A stretch of DNA of 64,000 nt from Strigamia acuminata (lineage: Eukaryota; Arthropoda; Chilopoda; Geophilomorpha; Linotaeniidae), in contig OX442315.1 in assembly GCA_949358305.1 (NCBI GenBank), positions 22,594,427 through 22,658,426 on the forward strand, given 5' to 3'. Position numbers and translations under genes: made by a program. Shown in pieces: positions 1 through 13,600 of this stretch. Under the pieces are notes generated by a model. That model saw only the letters and a list, made by a program, of their open reading frames with translations, was not told the origin of the DNA and did no database searches. How positions within the stretch are numbered: position 1 is the stretch's first letter; each line of letters starts with the position of its first letter.

Positions 1-1210
1 CAACTTAGCTTTATACAACAATAAACTATCGATAAAATTGATTTCTCGTTTTTGTCCAACTGGATTTATTTCTTAAACAAACTGTAAATCCATAGAAATG
101 ACTACAATTCCACTTGTATTATTAAAAAATAAATGTCTACTCTGAAACATTGTTTATGTTAAACTGTACAGCAGCACACTTTGATGACTGTGCATTTAAC
201 GTCGAAGTATATGTGCAAAGAATTCTATTGCCTAATTGAAAAGCTGACAACAAGCAAAGGACCTTAACCTGCAGCAAGTGTTGAAACCTTGCACATGTAG
301 CGATGCAAATCTGTAATGAGGAACTAACATATCAAGATGTGTCTTAAAGATCCCTCATTTGCTCCCAAAACACTTGCGAATCATACGATAGTTTTCACTG
401 GATGTTGGGTTTGTTTCAAGTTTTTCAAAACACAGTGCAGGTATTCCTCGGCATACGCAATCCCACTTCAAACGATTTTGCTCAACGTGGTTTGAAAAAA
501 ATACAATGTGGCAATCAACAAGCTTGCGAATCCACATTAAACCCATTGCGCGCGCGTCTGTGACTCTAGGGTTGGAATTAGGAGCGTGATTAATAAAGTT
601 TCGCAAAGTACATTTTTGGTGGTTTTATTGTTGCAATTTTATTTGGTATCTTATGTATAAATATTGTTCAATGTATTGTGGATTATTGTACCATGTGATT
701 TCAATATGGCTGCTTGTCTTCCCCCATGATTTAGCACAGCAAAAAGTCAATGTCATCTAAACTAAAGCTAGCAAACAAAAGTTCTTTCAATATCTGGAGT
801 GTCCATGTTTCACCATCTCCCTGTCCCCTTCTCCCATTCATCATGGATCATTTTTCTGGCTGAAAAAACCTTGGATGAACAGGAGATTGTATCGAAGGCT
901 ATTGCTATGTGAACATTAGTCACTCGATCTTACTCTAATGTATGAGAATAAATACAGTAGCTGCATTCAAAAACTCTAAAACATATGCAAAACTCGTTTC
1001 GTGTGTGTACATGTGAGAATTCAAAATGGCGGCAAAGAGGTCATTGATAATCCAAATTTTTAGTCAGTGACGTAAATAGTGGAAAATTACCAAATTGGCT
1101 ACGCTATTTTCAGAAATAGTGTAAGCTCCGATGGAGTTATAAGTTTTCCACTACACTTATAGGCATAACGAGGGTTTTTATAGGGAAAAGTACCTGCCGC
1201 AAACTGTGTA

Positions 1211-1479
1211 TACTCCGTTCCAGTACAAGGTGGTCTTAATTCATTGGTGTAGTGGCACAAAAAAGTAGCCCTTAACACATTGTTTAATTGATTAAAAGGG
1301 AAAAAAGCTTATTTTTAGCAAATAAAATAAATATTTTATTACCAATTAAATAAAATCCATACTTCTAATCACTTTTTGCACGTAAATTCATTGAAAATAA
1401 ACAGAACTATTTTTCCGCGTAGACGTAATCCACCAGTGATAAGGCTGGAATTAAGACCACCTTGTACCGGAACAGAGTA
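1211..1479 (+). mobile_element. MITE with TA target duplication, copy 1 (269 bp)
   Basis: Terminal inverted repeats of about 32 bases (left from TACTCCGTTCCAG, right its complement ending GGAACAGAGTA) differ at two positions. They are flanked by TA on both sides (1209-1210, 1480-1481), as expected for a Tc1/mariner-type non-autonomous element. There is no coding capacity. The A/T-rich core matches the second copy at 59020-59412 in the same orientation, including GGCACAAAAAAGTAGCCC, but lacks roughly 90 internal bases present there. Confidence 0.8.
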
Positions 1480-2749
1480 TAGTAGCATTGACTCTAAAAA
1501 TAACAGTTTTTAACTTTTATTTGCTCTTAAAGTACTGTGAATTAGATTAGTTAATTTGTATCTTAACAAAGTTGACCAACCCATTATTCCTTCAACAATA
1601 GTGTCCCTTTATATGTCCTCTCTGTTCCGCCACCACTTTATGAAAATCCATTAAGGATCTGCTCTTCTTACAGTTTCCTTTTCTTAGGCTTGACAAACAT
1701 TGATTAATTGCTTCGAGGTAGTTACTTTCGTTTTAGTCCTTTGTGGTTTGTGAAGTAAGCTGAGATACTTTGAAGCATATGCGAGATGGTTGGCATAACT
1801 AATTTCCTCCTTTGAAGTTAGTTTGCAAATCAATATGCAATTTCCTTTCGTATAAATTAATCAAACCAACACTTTAATTTAAATTCAACAACACTAATTA
1901 CTGTTAGAAAATTTCATGTATTATATCACCAATTTAATCCTAATTAGTTCGGTTGATGTTGATTCTACACACGAATTTCATTTGATATTGCAAAATACAT
2001 TATAGGATATCCGAACTCTATCTGCCCAGCAAATCAACTAAGTCCAGTTTGTTGACACAAAGGAAATGATCATCTCCGCCAATCACAACAAATGCTAGGA
2101 AATGGCGGCCTAGCAATAGACGTCTGCTCAAAGTCGGTTTAATTGTAAGTTGTGGTCTTGTGGAGCCTTAATGTAATCAGCGTCTTCTTACAACAAAATG
2201 GACAAGTTGTCAAGACTCTTTTCTGGGGCGTGAGGAAACCAGCATTAATTTGCCTGCTGACCAATCTGAGTTAGTGGTTTCTCAGGGTTAGAGAGTTTAC
2301 TATAAAGCAAATTAAACTTTAAACTGAAGCAATAACCAAGAATTCATTTCTCAACTGTTCTGTAATGAATGTGGTAGTAAACTCATAATATACTATACTA
2401 TTAAAAGTTTACAACTCTTCCTACAAGACATGATTGAGATAGCAATAAATAAGAATTACGAGTTCATGGAAGTCATTTCCGTTGGCCTGCTGTTTGTCCA
2501 AATGCTCCCCTGCCACCTGGACCACTTCACACCTGATGAAGCTTTTCTCTGTGGACTTGTGTGTATGCGCAGCCGTTTCTTGATTGCTGACAATTCTACC
2601 CTTCCCATAAGGTTCACAAGCGCGCACCGAACATAGTGAATCCATTATGTCTCCACGCCCAATACCTTCTATATTCCCATATGATTTTTTTTCTCTGTAG
2701 ACCTTTTGCTGCAACAAAGGGCAGTATGAACAAAAAAAATTAAATTTGA

Positions 2750-2766
2750 TATATATATATATATAT
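2750..2766. repeat. (AT)n microsatellite
   Basis: Uninterrupted AT dinucleotide run followed by GTGTG. Confidence 0.9.
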
Positions 2767-3344
2767 GTGTGAAAATATATACAGATTTTAGATTTAATAC
2801 ATTAAAAACAAGTTTGCACACATACACATACACAAACACGCAATGATCACACAATTTGCTGAGTGTTTCCTGAGTTATCACTTGACATGTAGAAATAGGT
2901 GGTCATGGTCATACATAAGAGAAGATTGTCAGCTCGTTGTGTGATGTGGTGCCAACAAAACCTTGGATTTTATGTCTAAGTAGAAAATAATACGAAGGAA
3001 AACAAGAAACAGAAAAATAAAGTCCACTATACTCTTTGGACTCTACCGATACCTGTGTTTTTAATAATAGCAAATACACAACAAATTTGTGAAAATCCCT
3101 GATTTTGGTCCTAGACACATTAAGGTTAATCAGATTCATTTCATCGGAATCACGTTTTCTATTATTTTCAATATCACAAATCATATCATATCTGCTTTCA
3201 GTCGCAGTGGGCATGCGCATACCATTTAATAACTAAACATGTCTAACTGCAATTCTAAATGCGCTTTCTAGCGCTGTCAAATTTATAGCAGTTAAACAGC
3301 CTTTAGACAACTTTTGTTATTTAAATGGCTGTCCAAAATGTGCG

Positions 3345-3389
3345 TAATACCTTGTTCGCACCAAATATTCTGGTGCGAACAAGGTATTA
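3345..3389. repeat. Perfect 19-bp hairpin with 7-base loop
   Basis: TAATACCTTGTTCGCACCA (3345-3363) is followed after AATATTC by its exact reverse complement (3371-3389). A perfect short palindrome with a tight loop suggests recent origin (template switch) or a hairpin-forming site. It is too short for a typical pre-miRNA. Confidence 0.85.
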
Positions 3390-6300
3390 GGATGGACTGG
3401 TTTAAAGAAGATAACCACCAGAATAGGATTTTTGTTTGTAATATGAGATTTTCAACAAGATCAGTCAGGAGAGATTTGCCACAAGCCCAGTTAAGATCTG
3501 CCTGGAGTTGTGCAAAATGAGTTTCCCGAAATTAAAGATACAATAATAAATTTCACACAAAGAATTAAAAAATTAGTGATTTTTGGGAATAATTTCCAAA
3601 ACTTATACCGGAATTCGTCAGGAATTTGTCTACAATTTCCTACCGAACAAAAATTAAAGAGTTATTGATCATTTTGATCAACGTAATTAGACAATTTCAA
3701 CCAAACTGAGTATCACCGAACCGGAAATTGAATATTTCATTTATGAGAATTGAATTTCCGCAAAAAATCGCTAATCTTCTATTATTAACTTCGCGAACTA
3801 CATTAGATTTGCAATTGAACTCTCTACAAATTGGTATTTGTATCCTAGGACACACGATAACTCAATTGGAGTTTGTCACATCAATTTTTAAATAGTGGGA
3901 GCATTTAAGGTGAAAACCAATAAAGCATACGGTGAAGTTGCTGCTTTTACCAACAGTGTAAAAAAAGACTTTAACACCCATACAACTTAAGTAGTGCAAC
4001 CTGGGACAAATTTATACCGAAATTATGCCTTTTTTAGTGGGTGATATATTTTAAGAATTTGTGCGAAGTACTTTTTCTCACATTTTTGGTTTTATGAGGA
4101 TGAACAGTAAACGTTAGATCCTAAATCATACCTCTTGCACACAAATCAATCCTGAGATTAACGCTGCCACATCAAGAGGAGCATCATTACTAAAACAATT
4201 ACAAAAATTCTAAAACTGGATCATTAAAATAATATTAGAAAAATATAATCAATTTATGTGCCAACTGATGACTTGCAGTATTTAATTTTTTATTTTTTGT
4301 TGAAACTTGAGAAGTAAAATCTTAAAAATTTATCTTGATGTAAAAGAGTCCTCTTTAATACTTAAGGGAAAATAAAAAACGTTAAAAAAAAGAAAATTAA
4401 AGTCATTTTAGCAATGAAAAATTATTGCTAATTGTAGACTTGGTCTAAAAAAAAGAAATTGAAGAGGAATACCAATTAATTAGTTCCCTAAGCCACATAG
4501 ATGGGAGGAAATTGTGTGCAGATAGTTGAAGCACAGAGTTTCTAATTCCTAACGCTTTGAATAAATTGGAAAGAACTTTGTCATCATTTGTAATGAGGTT
4601 GGTTAACATATCACAAAAATTGCTCATTACTTTGCAAGGGAAAGAAAGACAAAGCACTGTCGTTCAAGAAGAAAGCATCTTGGAATTATAAAAATCCCCT
4701 TTTTGTTTTAATTCATAAAAATCGTCGTATTTTGACTTAAAACATTTAAAAATTCATTCCAGATAGCTAAAAACATAAAGACCAAATCGAGTCTCCGTCG
4801 CCATGTTACTAGCTGCCTTTGTGTGATTGTAATACTTACGGTATTAAAGGGGATAAAAACCGGCTTGTTTTCTCATATTTTTCAGTTCTAAAATACGTTA
4901 CGCATCGTATCCATTCCGAGTTCAGTCATCGTTGACCTTAGATAACAAAGGTTTTACTTAAATCTTATTTTATCTTGTGTTAGAAGTCATCGGTCATCAC
5001 AACAAAATAGAATAGATTAGTGCTAATCGTAATTGTGAATTACTTACTAGCTATCGCACCGCATGGTGTCTTCAAATGCTCGTTGTAATCTAAAAACAAT
5101 CCCAATCTTTAATTTACTAATTAAATTTACACCCATCGCCGAGAAGATTCAAGGGATTGTGAACGAGTACGAGTAAACCGATAACGAACGAAGTCAAAGA
5201 AGCACAAATCCAAGATGGCAGCTGCGGGTAACTCTAAATCCCGTAACTCTAAAACCTGCCCATTGCCCCACTGGATAGGATTTAGCAATTGTACTACGTC
5301 TCTTGTGAGAAATGGGAATCGTTTGACTGGCTGAACCTAAGGTTAAATGTCTTATTGTTTTTTTTTAAAAAAAAAAAATCTCGACTAGTAATAGATGGGG
5401 AAAAAACAAAAGGGAATAAGTTTGGGAAAGAAAATATATAAAACCTGATTCGTCAGGTTTTTAAATTTTTTTCCCCAAGTTTTACTATTTACAATATATC
5501 TCAAAAGTAGTTTGGTTCTCCATTTTAAAATGACCGGTTTTATTTAATTGAATAGTTCCCAGATGATGATGTACAGTTTTGTTATGGCAGTATTGGATCA
5601 TAAACAACAAATTATATTTAGATATCAAAATAAATATGAAAGCATAAATATGTAAAATTCTCGTCAATCGTTTATTTTATTTAATTTATTTAGTTTAGGC
5701 AAATTAACCTTTATACCGAGGATACAACACGAGTTTATTTTAACCGTTTATGAATATGAATTGGAAATTGAATGCAAGTTCTTATCAAATAACCATTAAC
5801 TGAGCATCAGTCTGATAAAGCATCTATAAATGACCACACACCGATAAACTGTGATGAACATGGTTTTTTGGAAGCTGCGAAGAAGAATCCCAATGGATCA
5901 TCTCATTTATCTTACTCTAAGTTCTAACCCTTCTATCTTACCAGAATGAAAAGAAATGACAGTTTTGATTGATGTGAATTTACAACAAGAAAAGATTATT
6001 CTTGGAAAAATTCCCTTAAAAAAAAGTAAAATTAATTTTGTAACAAGAAGAGGTTATATGCTATTCAGCATTCAATATGACAAGATTGACTGAGAAAATC
6101 TAAAAGCCCTACATTTCTTTAGGATTGACTGATGTCAATTAATGACAATTTCTTTTGGCGTTCTTTGCTTTATTCAATTTTTCGAAAGATTAGAATTTTT
6201 CCCTTTTGCAACACAATGGAAATGCCGCTACAGACAAAACCAACAAATCTTCTGATTGAATTTGCAAAGTCTAATTCTTTTATTAAAATAAAGCTATTTT

Positions 6301-8699
6301 CAGACGTCGTAATTATTTTAAATTATCGTTCGCCTCCTTGTTTACATTTCTTCCAGTTCGAGCTCGGTAAAACGAAATCTAGTAAGTTTTCTATCAAACA
6401 AGACAACGTATTATATTTTTTTGTTGCAAGCATAAATTTTCAAACGCTTTAATTTAGTTTAAAGATTTCCTTGTAGAATTAAATTCAATAATGGCAAAAA
6501 AGTAATTTTTTCTGAGCCGTCTTATGTGATTTTCTGTCCATTCCTCTAGGCATGAGATGAGGACAAGAGATATTTTTTTAATCTACTTTAGTCTGGAGTA
6601 TACTCTTCAAGACCCAGAGAATAGTGTCTACTTCACTGAATTCTGTGTGCAGATAGAGACTCAAGATGCTTAGTTTGTTTTTTTTCTTCTCTTTATTTGG
6701 TGGCTCTGCTTTAAAGGAAAAATTTAATCTATATTGGGCTGTAACCTTCTTTGATTCAAGGTTAATTGACAAAGTATTTACGCTGGATTTAATTCTACCG
6801 TGATTTCGAACACACGCTTTAAATTTAATACATAAGCTCAAGTTTTAACCTGAATCGGTAGTTTGTAGTTTAAGTTGTCAATACGCATGTTTACATTGAG
6901 CCAATACAAGTGGCTCAGCGGCTTTTGCCTGCCAACAAATTTAATGGTTGATTGCAAATAAATTTTACTATTGATGGAATCATGAATAATACTCTTGTTG
7001 GGGCATAAAGAGTTAAAGAGGCATTTTATTGGATAAAATGCAAAACAGAGGTTTAAAAAAAAAATAGAATTGCAAACTCATGCTGTGATTCAGCGTATAA
7101 ACATTCAAAACATAAGATTGGACATGTTTATAATGCTTGAAAGAAATGCGATTTAAATCCTTCACAAGATAGAGTCGCCGCATAATGTATTGCAAGTGTA
7201 TTGTGAATTTTAAATAGACAAAAAAAAAGGAAACGAGAAGGAAAAATCGGTTTTACAAGTTGATAATTTGATCTGCGGTGAATTTCAAACTTCCCTCTTT
7301 TTGTGATAGAATTAGCGAGCCAATTAAAGGCATCCTGTCACTTTTAAGATGTATCATTTTATTCCGTACGATTTTCTTATTAAACCAGGTTGCATCACAT
7401 TGCAAGATTGTCTCATTAGCTTAGAGGCAATGAATCAGTTCATGTGTTTGCTATAATTAACAGCCAGTTTTCTCATATGGATTGCCAATGACGCGAAAGA
7501 ATAGAGTAGAAAGAGTGTGACAGGTAATTTGAAAATTGATTTTTCTTCTCATGGTGTAGTTAATTTATTTAGCGGTTTATTCAGGAAATTGATACAACCT
7601 GTAAATATTACAGGTAGCTTACAATTAACTTCTTGTTTCATTTGATCAATAAACTGAAATCTAATTAGATTAAAGGGATTGCAACAAGGATATTCATGAA
7701 AATTAATAATAAAAAATTTTAAAAATGAAGCAAATGTTCCGTTTTAATTAACCCGCATGGGGATTTAAACATTTTATGCCAATACGAATCAACTCCCAGT
7801 CCAAATTAATAATTTTTCATAAATTTCTATGTCAAAAGATGCCCAAATTAAAATTGCAAAATTAATTTTTGTGTTTCTAAATGCAGGTAAATTCTTTGCA
7901 ATAGCAGTAAAAAACAGTTTTAAAAGTTAGATACTGAAATAATTACTCCGTAATAAATAAATAAATTTAAAAAAAAACGACGATACCGTAATTTTTTAAA
8001 TTAATTTGTTAATTTTTTTTTTTAATTTTAAAATACCGGAGTTGTTTATGAAGAAATGAGTTTGGCTTTTTTCACTCTTGAATGAACAGCAGAGGAATTT
8101 CAACGTGAAGTGAGTGTGAGTCACGTCGACGGTTGGTGGAGGGTTTGTGGCTGATGGGACGCTGCTGAGGGTTATCTGTTCGACAGGAGACAAGATGAGA
8201 AAAATGTTGGGTGTCTTTCAACTTGATCTTAATGATTAGAACGGACGAGCAACCCTTTGATCATTCAAATTTCTATACTTCCCGCAAGTATAAAAAAAAA
8301 AAAATTTTAAAAAATCTTTTTAAAAAAATATATAAAATTTTTTTTAAATCATTTCATTTCAACTTGAAACCAAAGGTCTTAAAAATCGAAACAACTATCA
8401 TTACACCTGAAACTATCCGTCAAAATACAATAAAAGTGTCAGCAATTGATAAATAGGGCGGCAAACGTAAGAGCATTTTGGTTGGAAACCGCACGCGAAG
8501 GAAGCAAACAGAACAGCAACCAAAAACGCTCAATAAATAATGACTTGTTTTATATAAAATATTTTCAATTGAATTCCGTTCCACGCAATGCCCCAAGTAC
8601 ACAACATCGGCTTTAATATGGCGCATGCTATTCTATTTATGATTTAAGAACGGCATATTCCAAACTCTAATTTTATCAGTCCGGTATTAAAAGCTTAGT

Positions 8700-9392
8700 T
8701 TGCTCTCAAATTGAAGAATCTGGGGCCTATATCATGCGTCCGCTCGGTCCGCTCGAACGTCACTAGTGAGCATGCACTGCGCGCATTGACGTCTGAAAAC
8801 CCCAGCGAGGGTGGGGAGGCAGCTGGTGTCGGTAGCTCGTAGCTGCGAGCGCAGCACTCCGAGTTAGCAGCATTGAGCTGCGTGTGCAAGCGGAATGTGA
8901 ACTTAAGAACCGTGGCGTGCACACGGTCCTTGTTGGACGTGGTCTATTTTGTCATTGCTATCAGAAGCAAATGGAAGTCGAGGAATGTCCAGTAAATCTT
9001 TTAAACCGGACCTTCAGCCGCACAGATAGGTTTATCGTCTTTGATTGTCCTGTCCGGATACATGCGTTTTGTCTGACCTCGACTAAACAACAGGTAGAAT
9101 TTGAGGTTTTCTTAAAAAGTGTCAAATGTAGAGTGATGACGATTAATAAACGTTGCAAGCGAGTTGCTTGATCCGATCTGGTCACCTCGCAACTTGTTTG
9201 ACAAATAATGGAGGGATTGAAAAAGATGTATGTATATTCGGTCGATTTTTTTTTCTTGTTGTTGTTGTTATTCGTGCGAACATTATGGCGAAAACTTTGC
9301 ACAGACTTTGCTTAGAGAAAGGCACTTAGAATTAATTAAATACAGCTTGCGTACTAACAAACTGTTATTTCAGTATATTAAAGTTGAAGTGG
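8700..9392 (+). promoter_or_regulatory. CpG-rich island: candidate promoter and first non-coding exon
   Basis: In this A+T-rich window the block around 8740-8900 stands out, with about 17 CpG dinucleotides in roughly 165 bases. It is followed by a moderately GC-balanced stretch ending at a strong donor, AGTGG|GTGAGTG, at 9392/9393. A second possible donor, GCG|GTAATA, lies at 9818/9819. The combination suggests a promoter plus 5' exon on the + strand. The receptor is the only gene I can recognise downstream on this strand, so I tentatively assign it there, 34 kb away. No clear TATA box was seen. It could instead serve an unrecognised gene or a long non-coding RNA. Confidence 0.4.
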
Positions 9393-9565
9393 GTGAGTGA
9401 GCAACGAAGTTTGTGCAGAATAATTTGTCGTGGCAAAAGTGGAGATTTTTTAATTTACGAATTGAATTTTATTGTTAACCAGTGCAAGTTAAAGCTGAGG
9501 AGGCGTTGTCCGACATATTTTTGAACTCAAGTTGAGTGTGGAATGATGTTTGGGTGGTATGTGGC

Positions 9566-9818
9566 ATGGATGCCACATTCATTTTGGAGCCCTTCGAGAG
9601 TGGCAGGCAAGGGTATTACTATAGGAAAGTGATGGATGGTTGTGGAACGGTTGTAACTCTACCGACAGATCGAATTGGAATGCAGCCTGTGGGCTATTTT
9701 CCACCCTTTCATAGTAAAGGAGGGTGCGTGCAAAGTTGTGAGGAGAGGATCCTTGCAAATACTTCACAACTCCTGGACGAGACCAGTCCATCCGCACCAC
9801 AAGTTAATGCCGTTTGCG
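9566..9818 (+). other. Unrecognised open frame in candidate first exon
   Basis: From the ATG at 9566 a frame is open for 84 codons to the possible donor at 9818, ending in phase 1. It has more balanced base composition than its surroundings. The translation (starting MDATFILEPF) has three cysteines (residues 35, 54 and 58) and no domain I recognise. If spliced to 10346-10386 and then 43224 it would stay open to a TGA at 43383-43385, 151 residues in all. It may be a long uORF or simply untranslated leader; I do not assign a function. Confidence 0.2.
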
Positions 9819-10345
9819 GTAATAACGGTTGCAGATATGAAAATAGTTTTACTAGCTTCTCTCTCGCACCTTATTTTATTTTTAATATATTTTTATTTAT
9901 AGTTTTTCACACACAAACTGTTAGGAGTAAGGCTGATAGTAAAAGATTTAATGCACCGTTTTAAATTGAAAAATCGCCATTTTCAATTGGCTTTTCGCTT
10001 GATAGAAAAAGTTTTTAAAGTCACACAACTTAATTACTTTTACCAATATGGAGTTAAGTAATTTTAAATTAAAGCATGGTTAAAATATGAGGAAAGAGTG
10101 TTTTAGTGCTGGCTAATTTAGTCAAGTTTATACCGTATGCAGATTTCTTTTTCTTTTCTTTTTCTTTTTTTTTTTGAAGAAGGAAATAAAAGTTGGTTGA
10201 ATTAAACAGAATTGTGTTCATGTCCTTCAAGGCTTAACTTTTCATTTTTTTTTTATTTTTTCAATTTGAAAAAATTGTGGATTCCGAATGCGGATTTCAA
10301 GTTGCAATGATCCTTCATTTTTATTATTTTATATTTTATTTGCAG

Positions 10346-10386
10346 TGATGCTGGAGATTACGACTGATCTGACAGCAATTCAAAAG
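10346..10386 (+). other. Candidate 41-base micro-exon (5' leader)
   Basis: A T-rich tract ending TTTGCAG (to 10345) and a donor AAAAG|GTAATAG (10386/10387) bracket 41 bases that are clearly less A+T-rich than the flanks. It has no stop in the frame that joins a donor at 9818 (phase 1), where it would encode 13 full codons and end in phase 0. It most likely belongs to the same leader as the CpG island, spliced on to 43224. Supported only by splice-site strength and composition. Confidence 0.4.
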
Positions 10387-10612
10387 GTAATAGCTTTTAT
10401 ATATCTATATATATTAGATTGTGACAGATAGAATTAAAAAATGTAACTAAGGTTCTGTAATTGTAAAAAAAAAAACCATTTCAATTTTTTTTTTTGCGTG
10501 AGAAAAAACAAAATTAATAAAGTTCTTGGAAATGTTGTTTTTCCTAAAAAAAAGTAATAGATTTAAAAAAAAAAGTAAAATATTAAAAAAAAAAAATCTG
10601 AGCAAGATTTGC

Positions 10613-10633
10613 AAAAAAAAAAAAAAAAAAAAA
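10613..10633. repeat. Poly-A run in A-rich tract
   Basis: 21 consecutive A, the longest of several A and T runs between about 10440 and 10640. Confidence 0.9.
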
Positions 10634-13600
10634 TCTACACTCATGGTGAACTTGGTAGAACTAATTACTTCTTAACATTAATATCAGCATCTATATGACA
10701 GGTTAGAAAGAAATTTTAATTTAATATGGAATGTGATGCGTACAGTTATAACCTTCCTTCCCTTCCTATCTGAAACTTCGAAGTTAGTGTTGAAAGAATT
10801 AGCTTCAAATTAATATTTTTTGGAGGAAAAGGAAAAATTTTATCAGAAAAATTAATTTTTTTATATGCATCTGTTTATTTTTTTTTTATTTTCTCAAGTG
10901 GCAATAATTTTTCTTTGATGTGAAGTACGTTTTATTTTAATGGAAAAATTAAGTGAGAAAACACACATTTAAGAATTTGATTTCTGCACTTCTTTGTTTG
11001 CTTCAACTACGAGCTTGTGTACAAGCGGTTCAATTAGTGCCAAATAGATTTTTCTTCTAACCTTTTTTTTCTGTCACCTGTCTGTGTTCCATTAGTGAGG
11101 CATTGTTATTGTATTAAAGACGCAATTAGATAAAGGAGCATTTGAACTGTACGTAATAAATAAATAAATAATGATAGGGGCTCCTCGTAGCGACCAAGTT
11201 ATGCACCATTATATTGCAGATGTTATACACTTTCGTAATCAATGCTTGTTAGATGTCTTATAAAGAGAAATAAAAGTGATAGTAATATTGTTTACAGGGT
11301 CTAACGGGTCAAAAGGAAAATATCACTGCATTACTAACTAGAGTTGACAATGTTAAAAGATCAGTCACCAAAAGCCAAAAAAAATAGAGCGAAAAAGTCT
11401 AGTAATTAAAAAGATTAAAAATTAACTAGGACACGTACAAATACACTCACACACATTAAGCCAGGATAAATCTATTCTAAATTTTTTATGTGTGGCCTGT
11501 GGAAGGATGTGTGAGGTCAGTGTCTATTAAAGGTGAAACGCACCGTCTACTGAATAAATAAAATAGATTTTCAGTCCAATTTGAAATCTTAATCAATGAA
11601 TCGATTGATCCGCAGTTATTGCCCGTTTAATTTACAACGCCATTTGTTCTATTTGATCGTTTGTTTACATCATGTCATTTTTGTTTATTTTTACTTAACT
11701 GCAGGAGTTCATTTTGCTTTTCTCTTATTTCTTCCCATTCAAAAAGCACTCTTGGAGTCAGCAGAGTGTGTCCTTGCCCCGGCCTATTTTTTTCTTAACA
11801 TTTTCATTTCTTTTTCTGTCAACTGTGAAGGTCGTCTAGGACTTCCTTGCGCATTGGCAAAACAGAATTGCTATCTACTTTTGCCTTGTTTGCCTTATCA
11901 GCACAAGATATACCAAGCAACCTCTTTTGCCTGGATCTTAAGAATTGTCTGATCATCTCGGTATGAAGCAGCTGTCTTTTGAACTTAAATGTGCAGATAA
12001 GCCGTGACCAAGCACAATTTTACCCGCTAATGACAGTCCAATCACTAAGCAAATGATGCAAAGGATGGATGCGAATAAAGAAAGAACTTAATACTACAAC
12101 ATTTTGTCTCTGGAGGGTCATACTCAAGTCTGTTCCTCTTATCATTTTGCTCTCCTCTTAGTCAGTCTCCTCTTTGGGCTATTTGAAGCAATTTGTGAAC
12201 AGGTTGGTTCAAGTGTACGAGTCCCTTGTGCAAGGGTTGGCGAGTGCTACTGACAATTTGCTTTATTCATGTTGATATAATCACTGCGCTGATGTATGTA
12301 ATTTGATAAAATATGTATGTAGGGTCTAGTCATATACGTTGCATAAATTGCACATTAACTAGATGCTTCATTTATCTGCGGCAAACTTGTGTCACTGAAT
12401 CTAAAGTTGTATTCATCACAGCTACAGTTTGCTCTACCGACTGGGTTATCGCAGCAAAATTGGATAAGTGCAAAAAGGTAAAAAAAAAAATATAGTAAAG
12501 TAATAAAAACAAAATTAGATGCAATAAATCACATTTTACCTAAAACATTTCCGTTTTTTTATGTACCAAAAAAATCTTTTAGAAGTTATATAAATGCACA
12601 CCTATTGAGGTTGCTACTCCATATTCAGGAGAACGATGCTGAGAAGAAAGTAAGCTGCCTGTTGAATAAGAAACACAGTGTTTATGCCTTTATCCCTAGT
12701 CTTATTCGAGTATAAAATAGGTTAGAGAGGTCCCAGATCACATCTAAGCTGCTTCGCTCGTTTTCGTCTCTTCGACTGTGTGGGAAGGGTACAGATGCAG
12801 GAAAATCATGAAACCATTTTTGCATATATCTCTCACTATAATAGTACGAAAGATAGAGATATCGCAAGGAAATGTGGACATTTCTACAAGTGCATTGTTG
12901 AGAACTTCTACAATTTCAGTCGTATTGTAAAAAAAATATATTCCTTTTCGCACGGAATAGCAGGGAGAAACAATTTCAAATATATTCAGCCAAAACAATA
13001 ACTGTTGAAATAAAATGATGTGCAGTAAAATCCCATGGAGATAGAACAACATAACATATCAAGGTTCCTGATAAAAAGTTTAAAAACTGATTTCTTTTTT
13101 ATTTTATATTTATTCGGACGAAATAACAACAATTTTTGCTGTAAATAAAAATTAATAAACAAAAATTTGTTTTTAATGAAACGAATAAGTTTTGTTTGAT
13201 TTTTAAAACTATTCTTTGAAACACTTATGTTCGTGCTTATAGTGTTAGCAATAGAATATTCCAAAAAGTTAAATTTTCTTTGTTTGTGAAGGTCAGTAGC
13301 TTATTTGGTTCGATGGATTGCCAAGAAATCTAGAGAACCTCTCAAGCAAGTACGAAAAATCTTCTCTATTGTGCTCAAATTTTAAATTGGTTTTATTTTT
13401 CAAAAATGTGCACAGGAATTTTAATCCCTGTAAGAGTGAGTCGGTTGATATACTTGGTTGATAAAAGATAAGGAATGTGACCAAAAGACGTAAAACAAAC
13501 GCAAAAAGTGTAAAGACACTTTAATTTTAGTTTTACAAAGCGCAAATTTGATTTACGTGCTTGACAGTATTTACATCTGGGCATTTGTGGGAAATATGAT

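Larger units (their letters stand above)
1..8699. other. Upstream intergenic tract without recognisable gene
   Basis: A/T-rich sequence with one MITE copy (1211-1479), an (AT)n run (2750-2766), a perfect hairpin (3345-3389) and several A/T homopolymers. The open frames are short, often begin at non-ATG codons on inspection, and give no recognisable protein. A small less A+T-rich patch at 8095-8190 is unexplained. Confidence 0.5.

Noticed and set aside
8884-9171. 95-codon frame in the CpG-island exon
   Set aside because: Begins at GTG rather than ATG and shows no domain; more likely non-coding leader.
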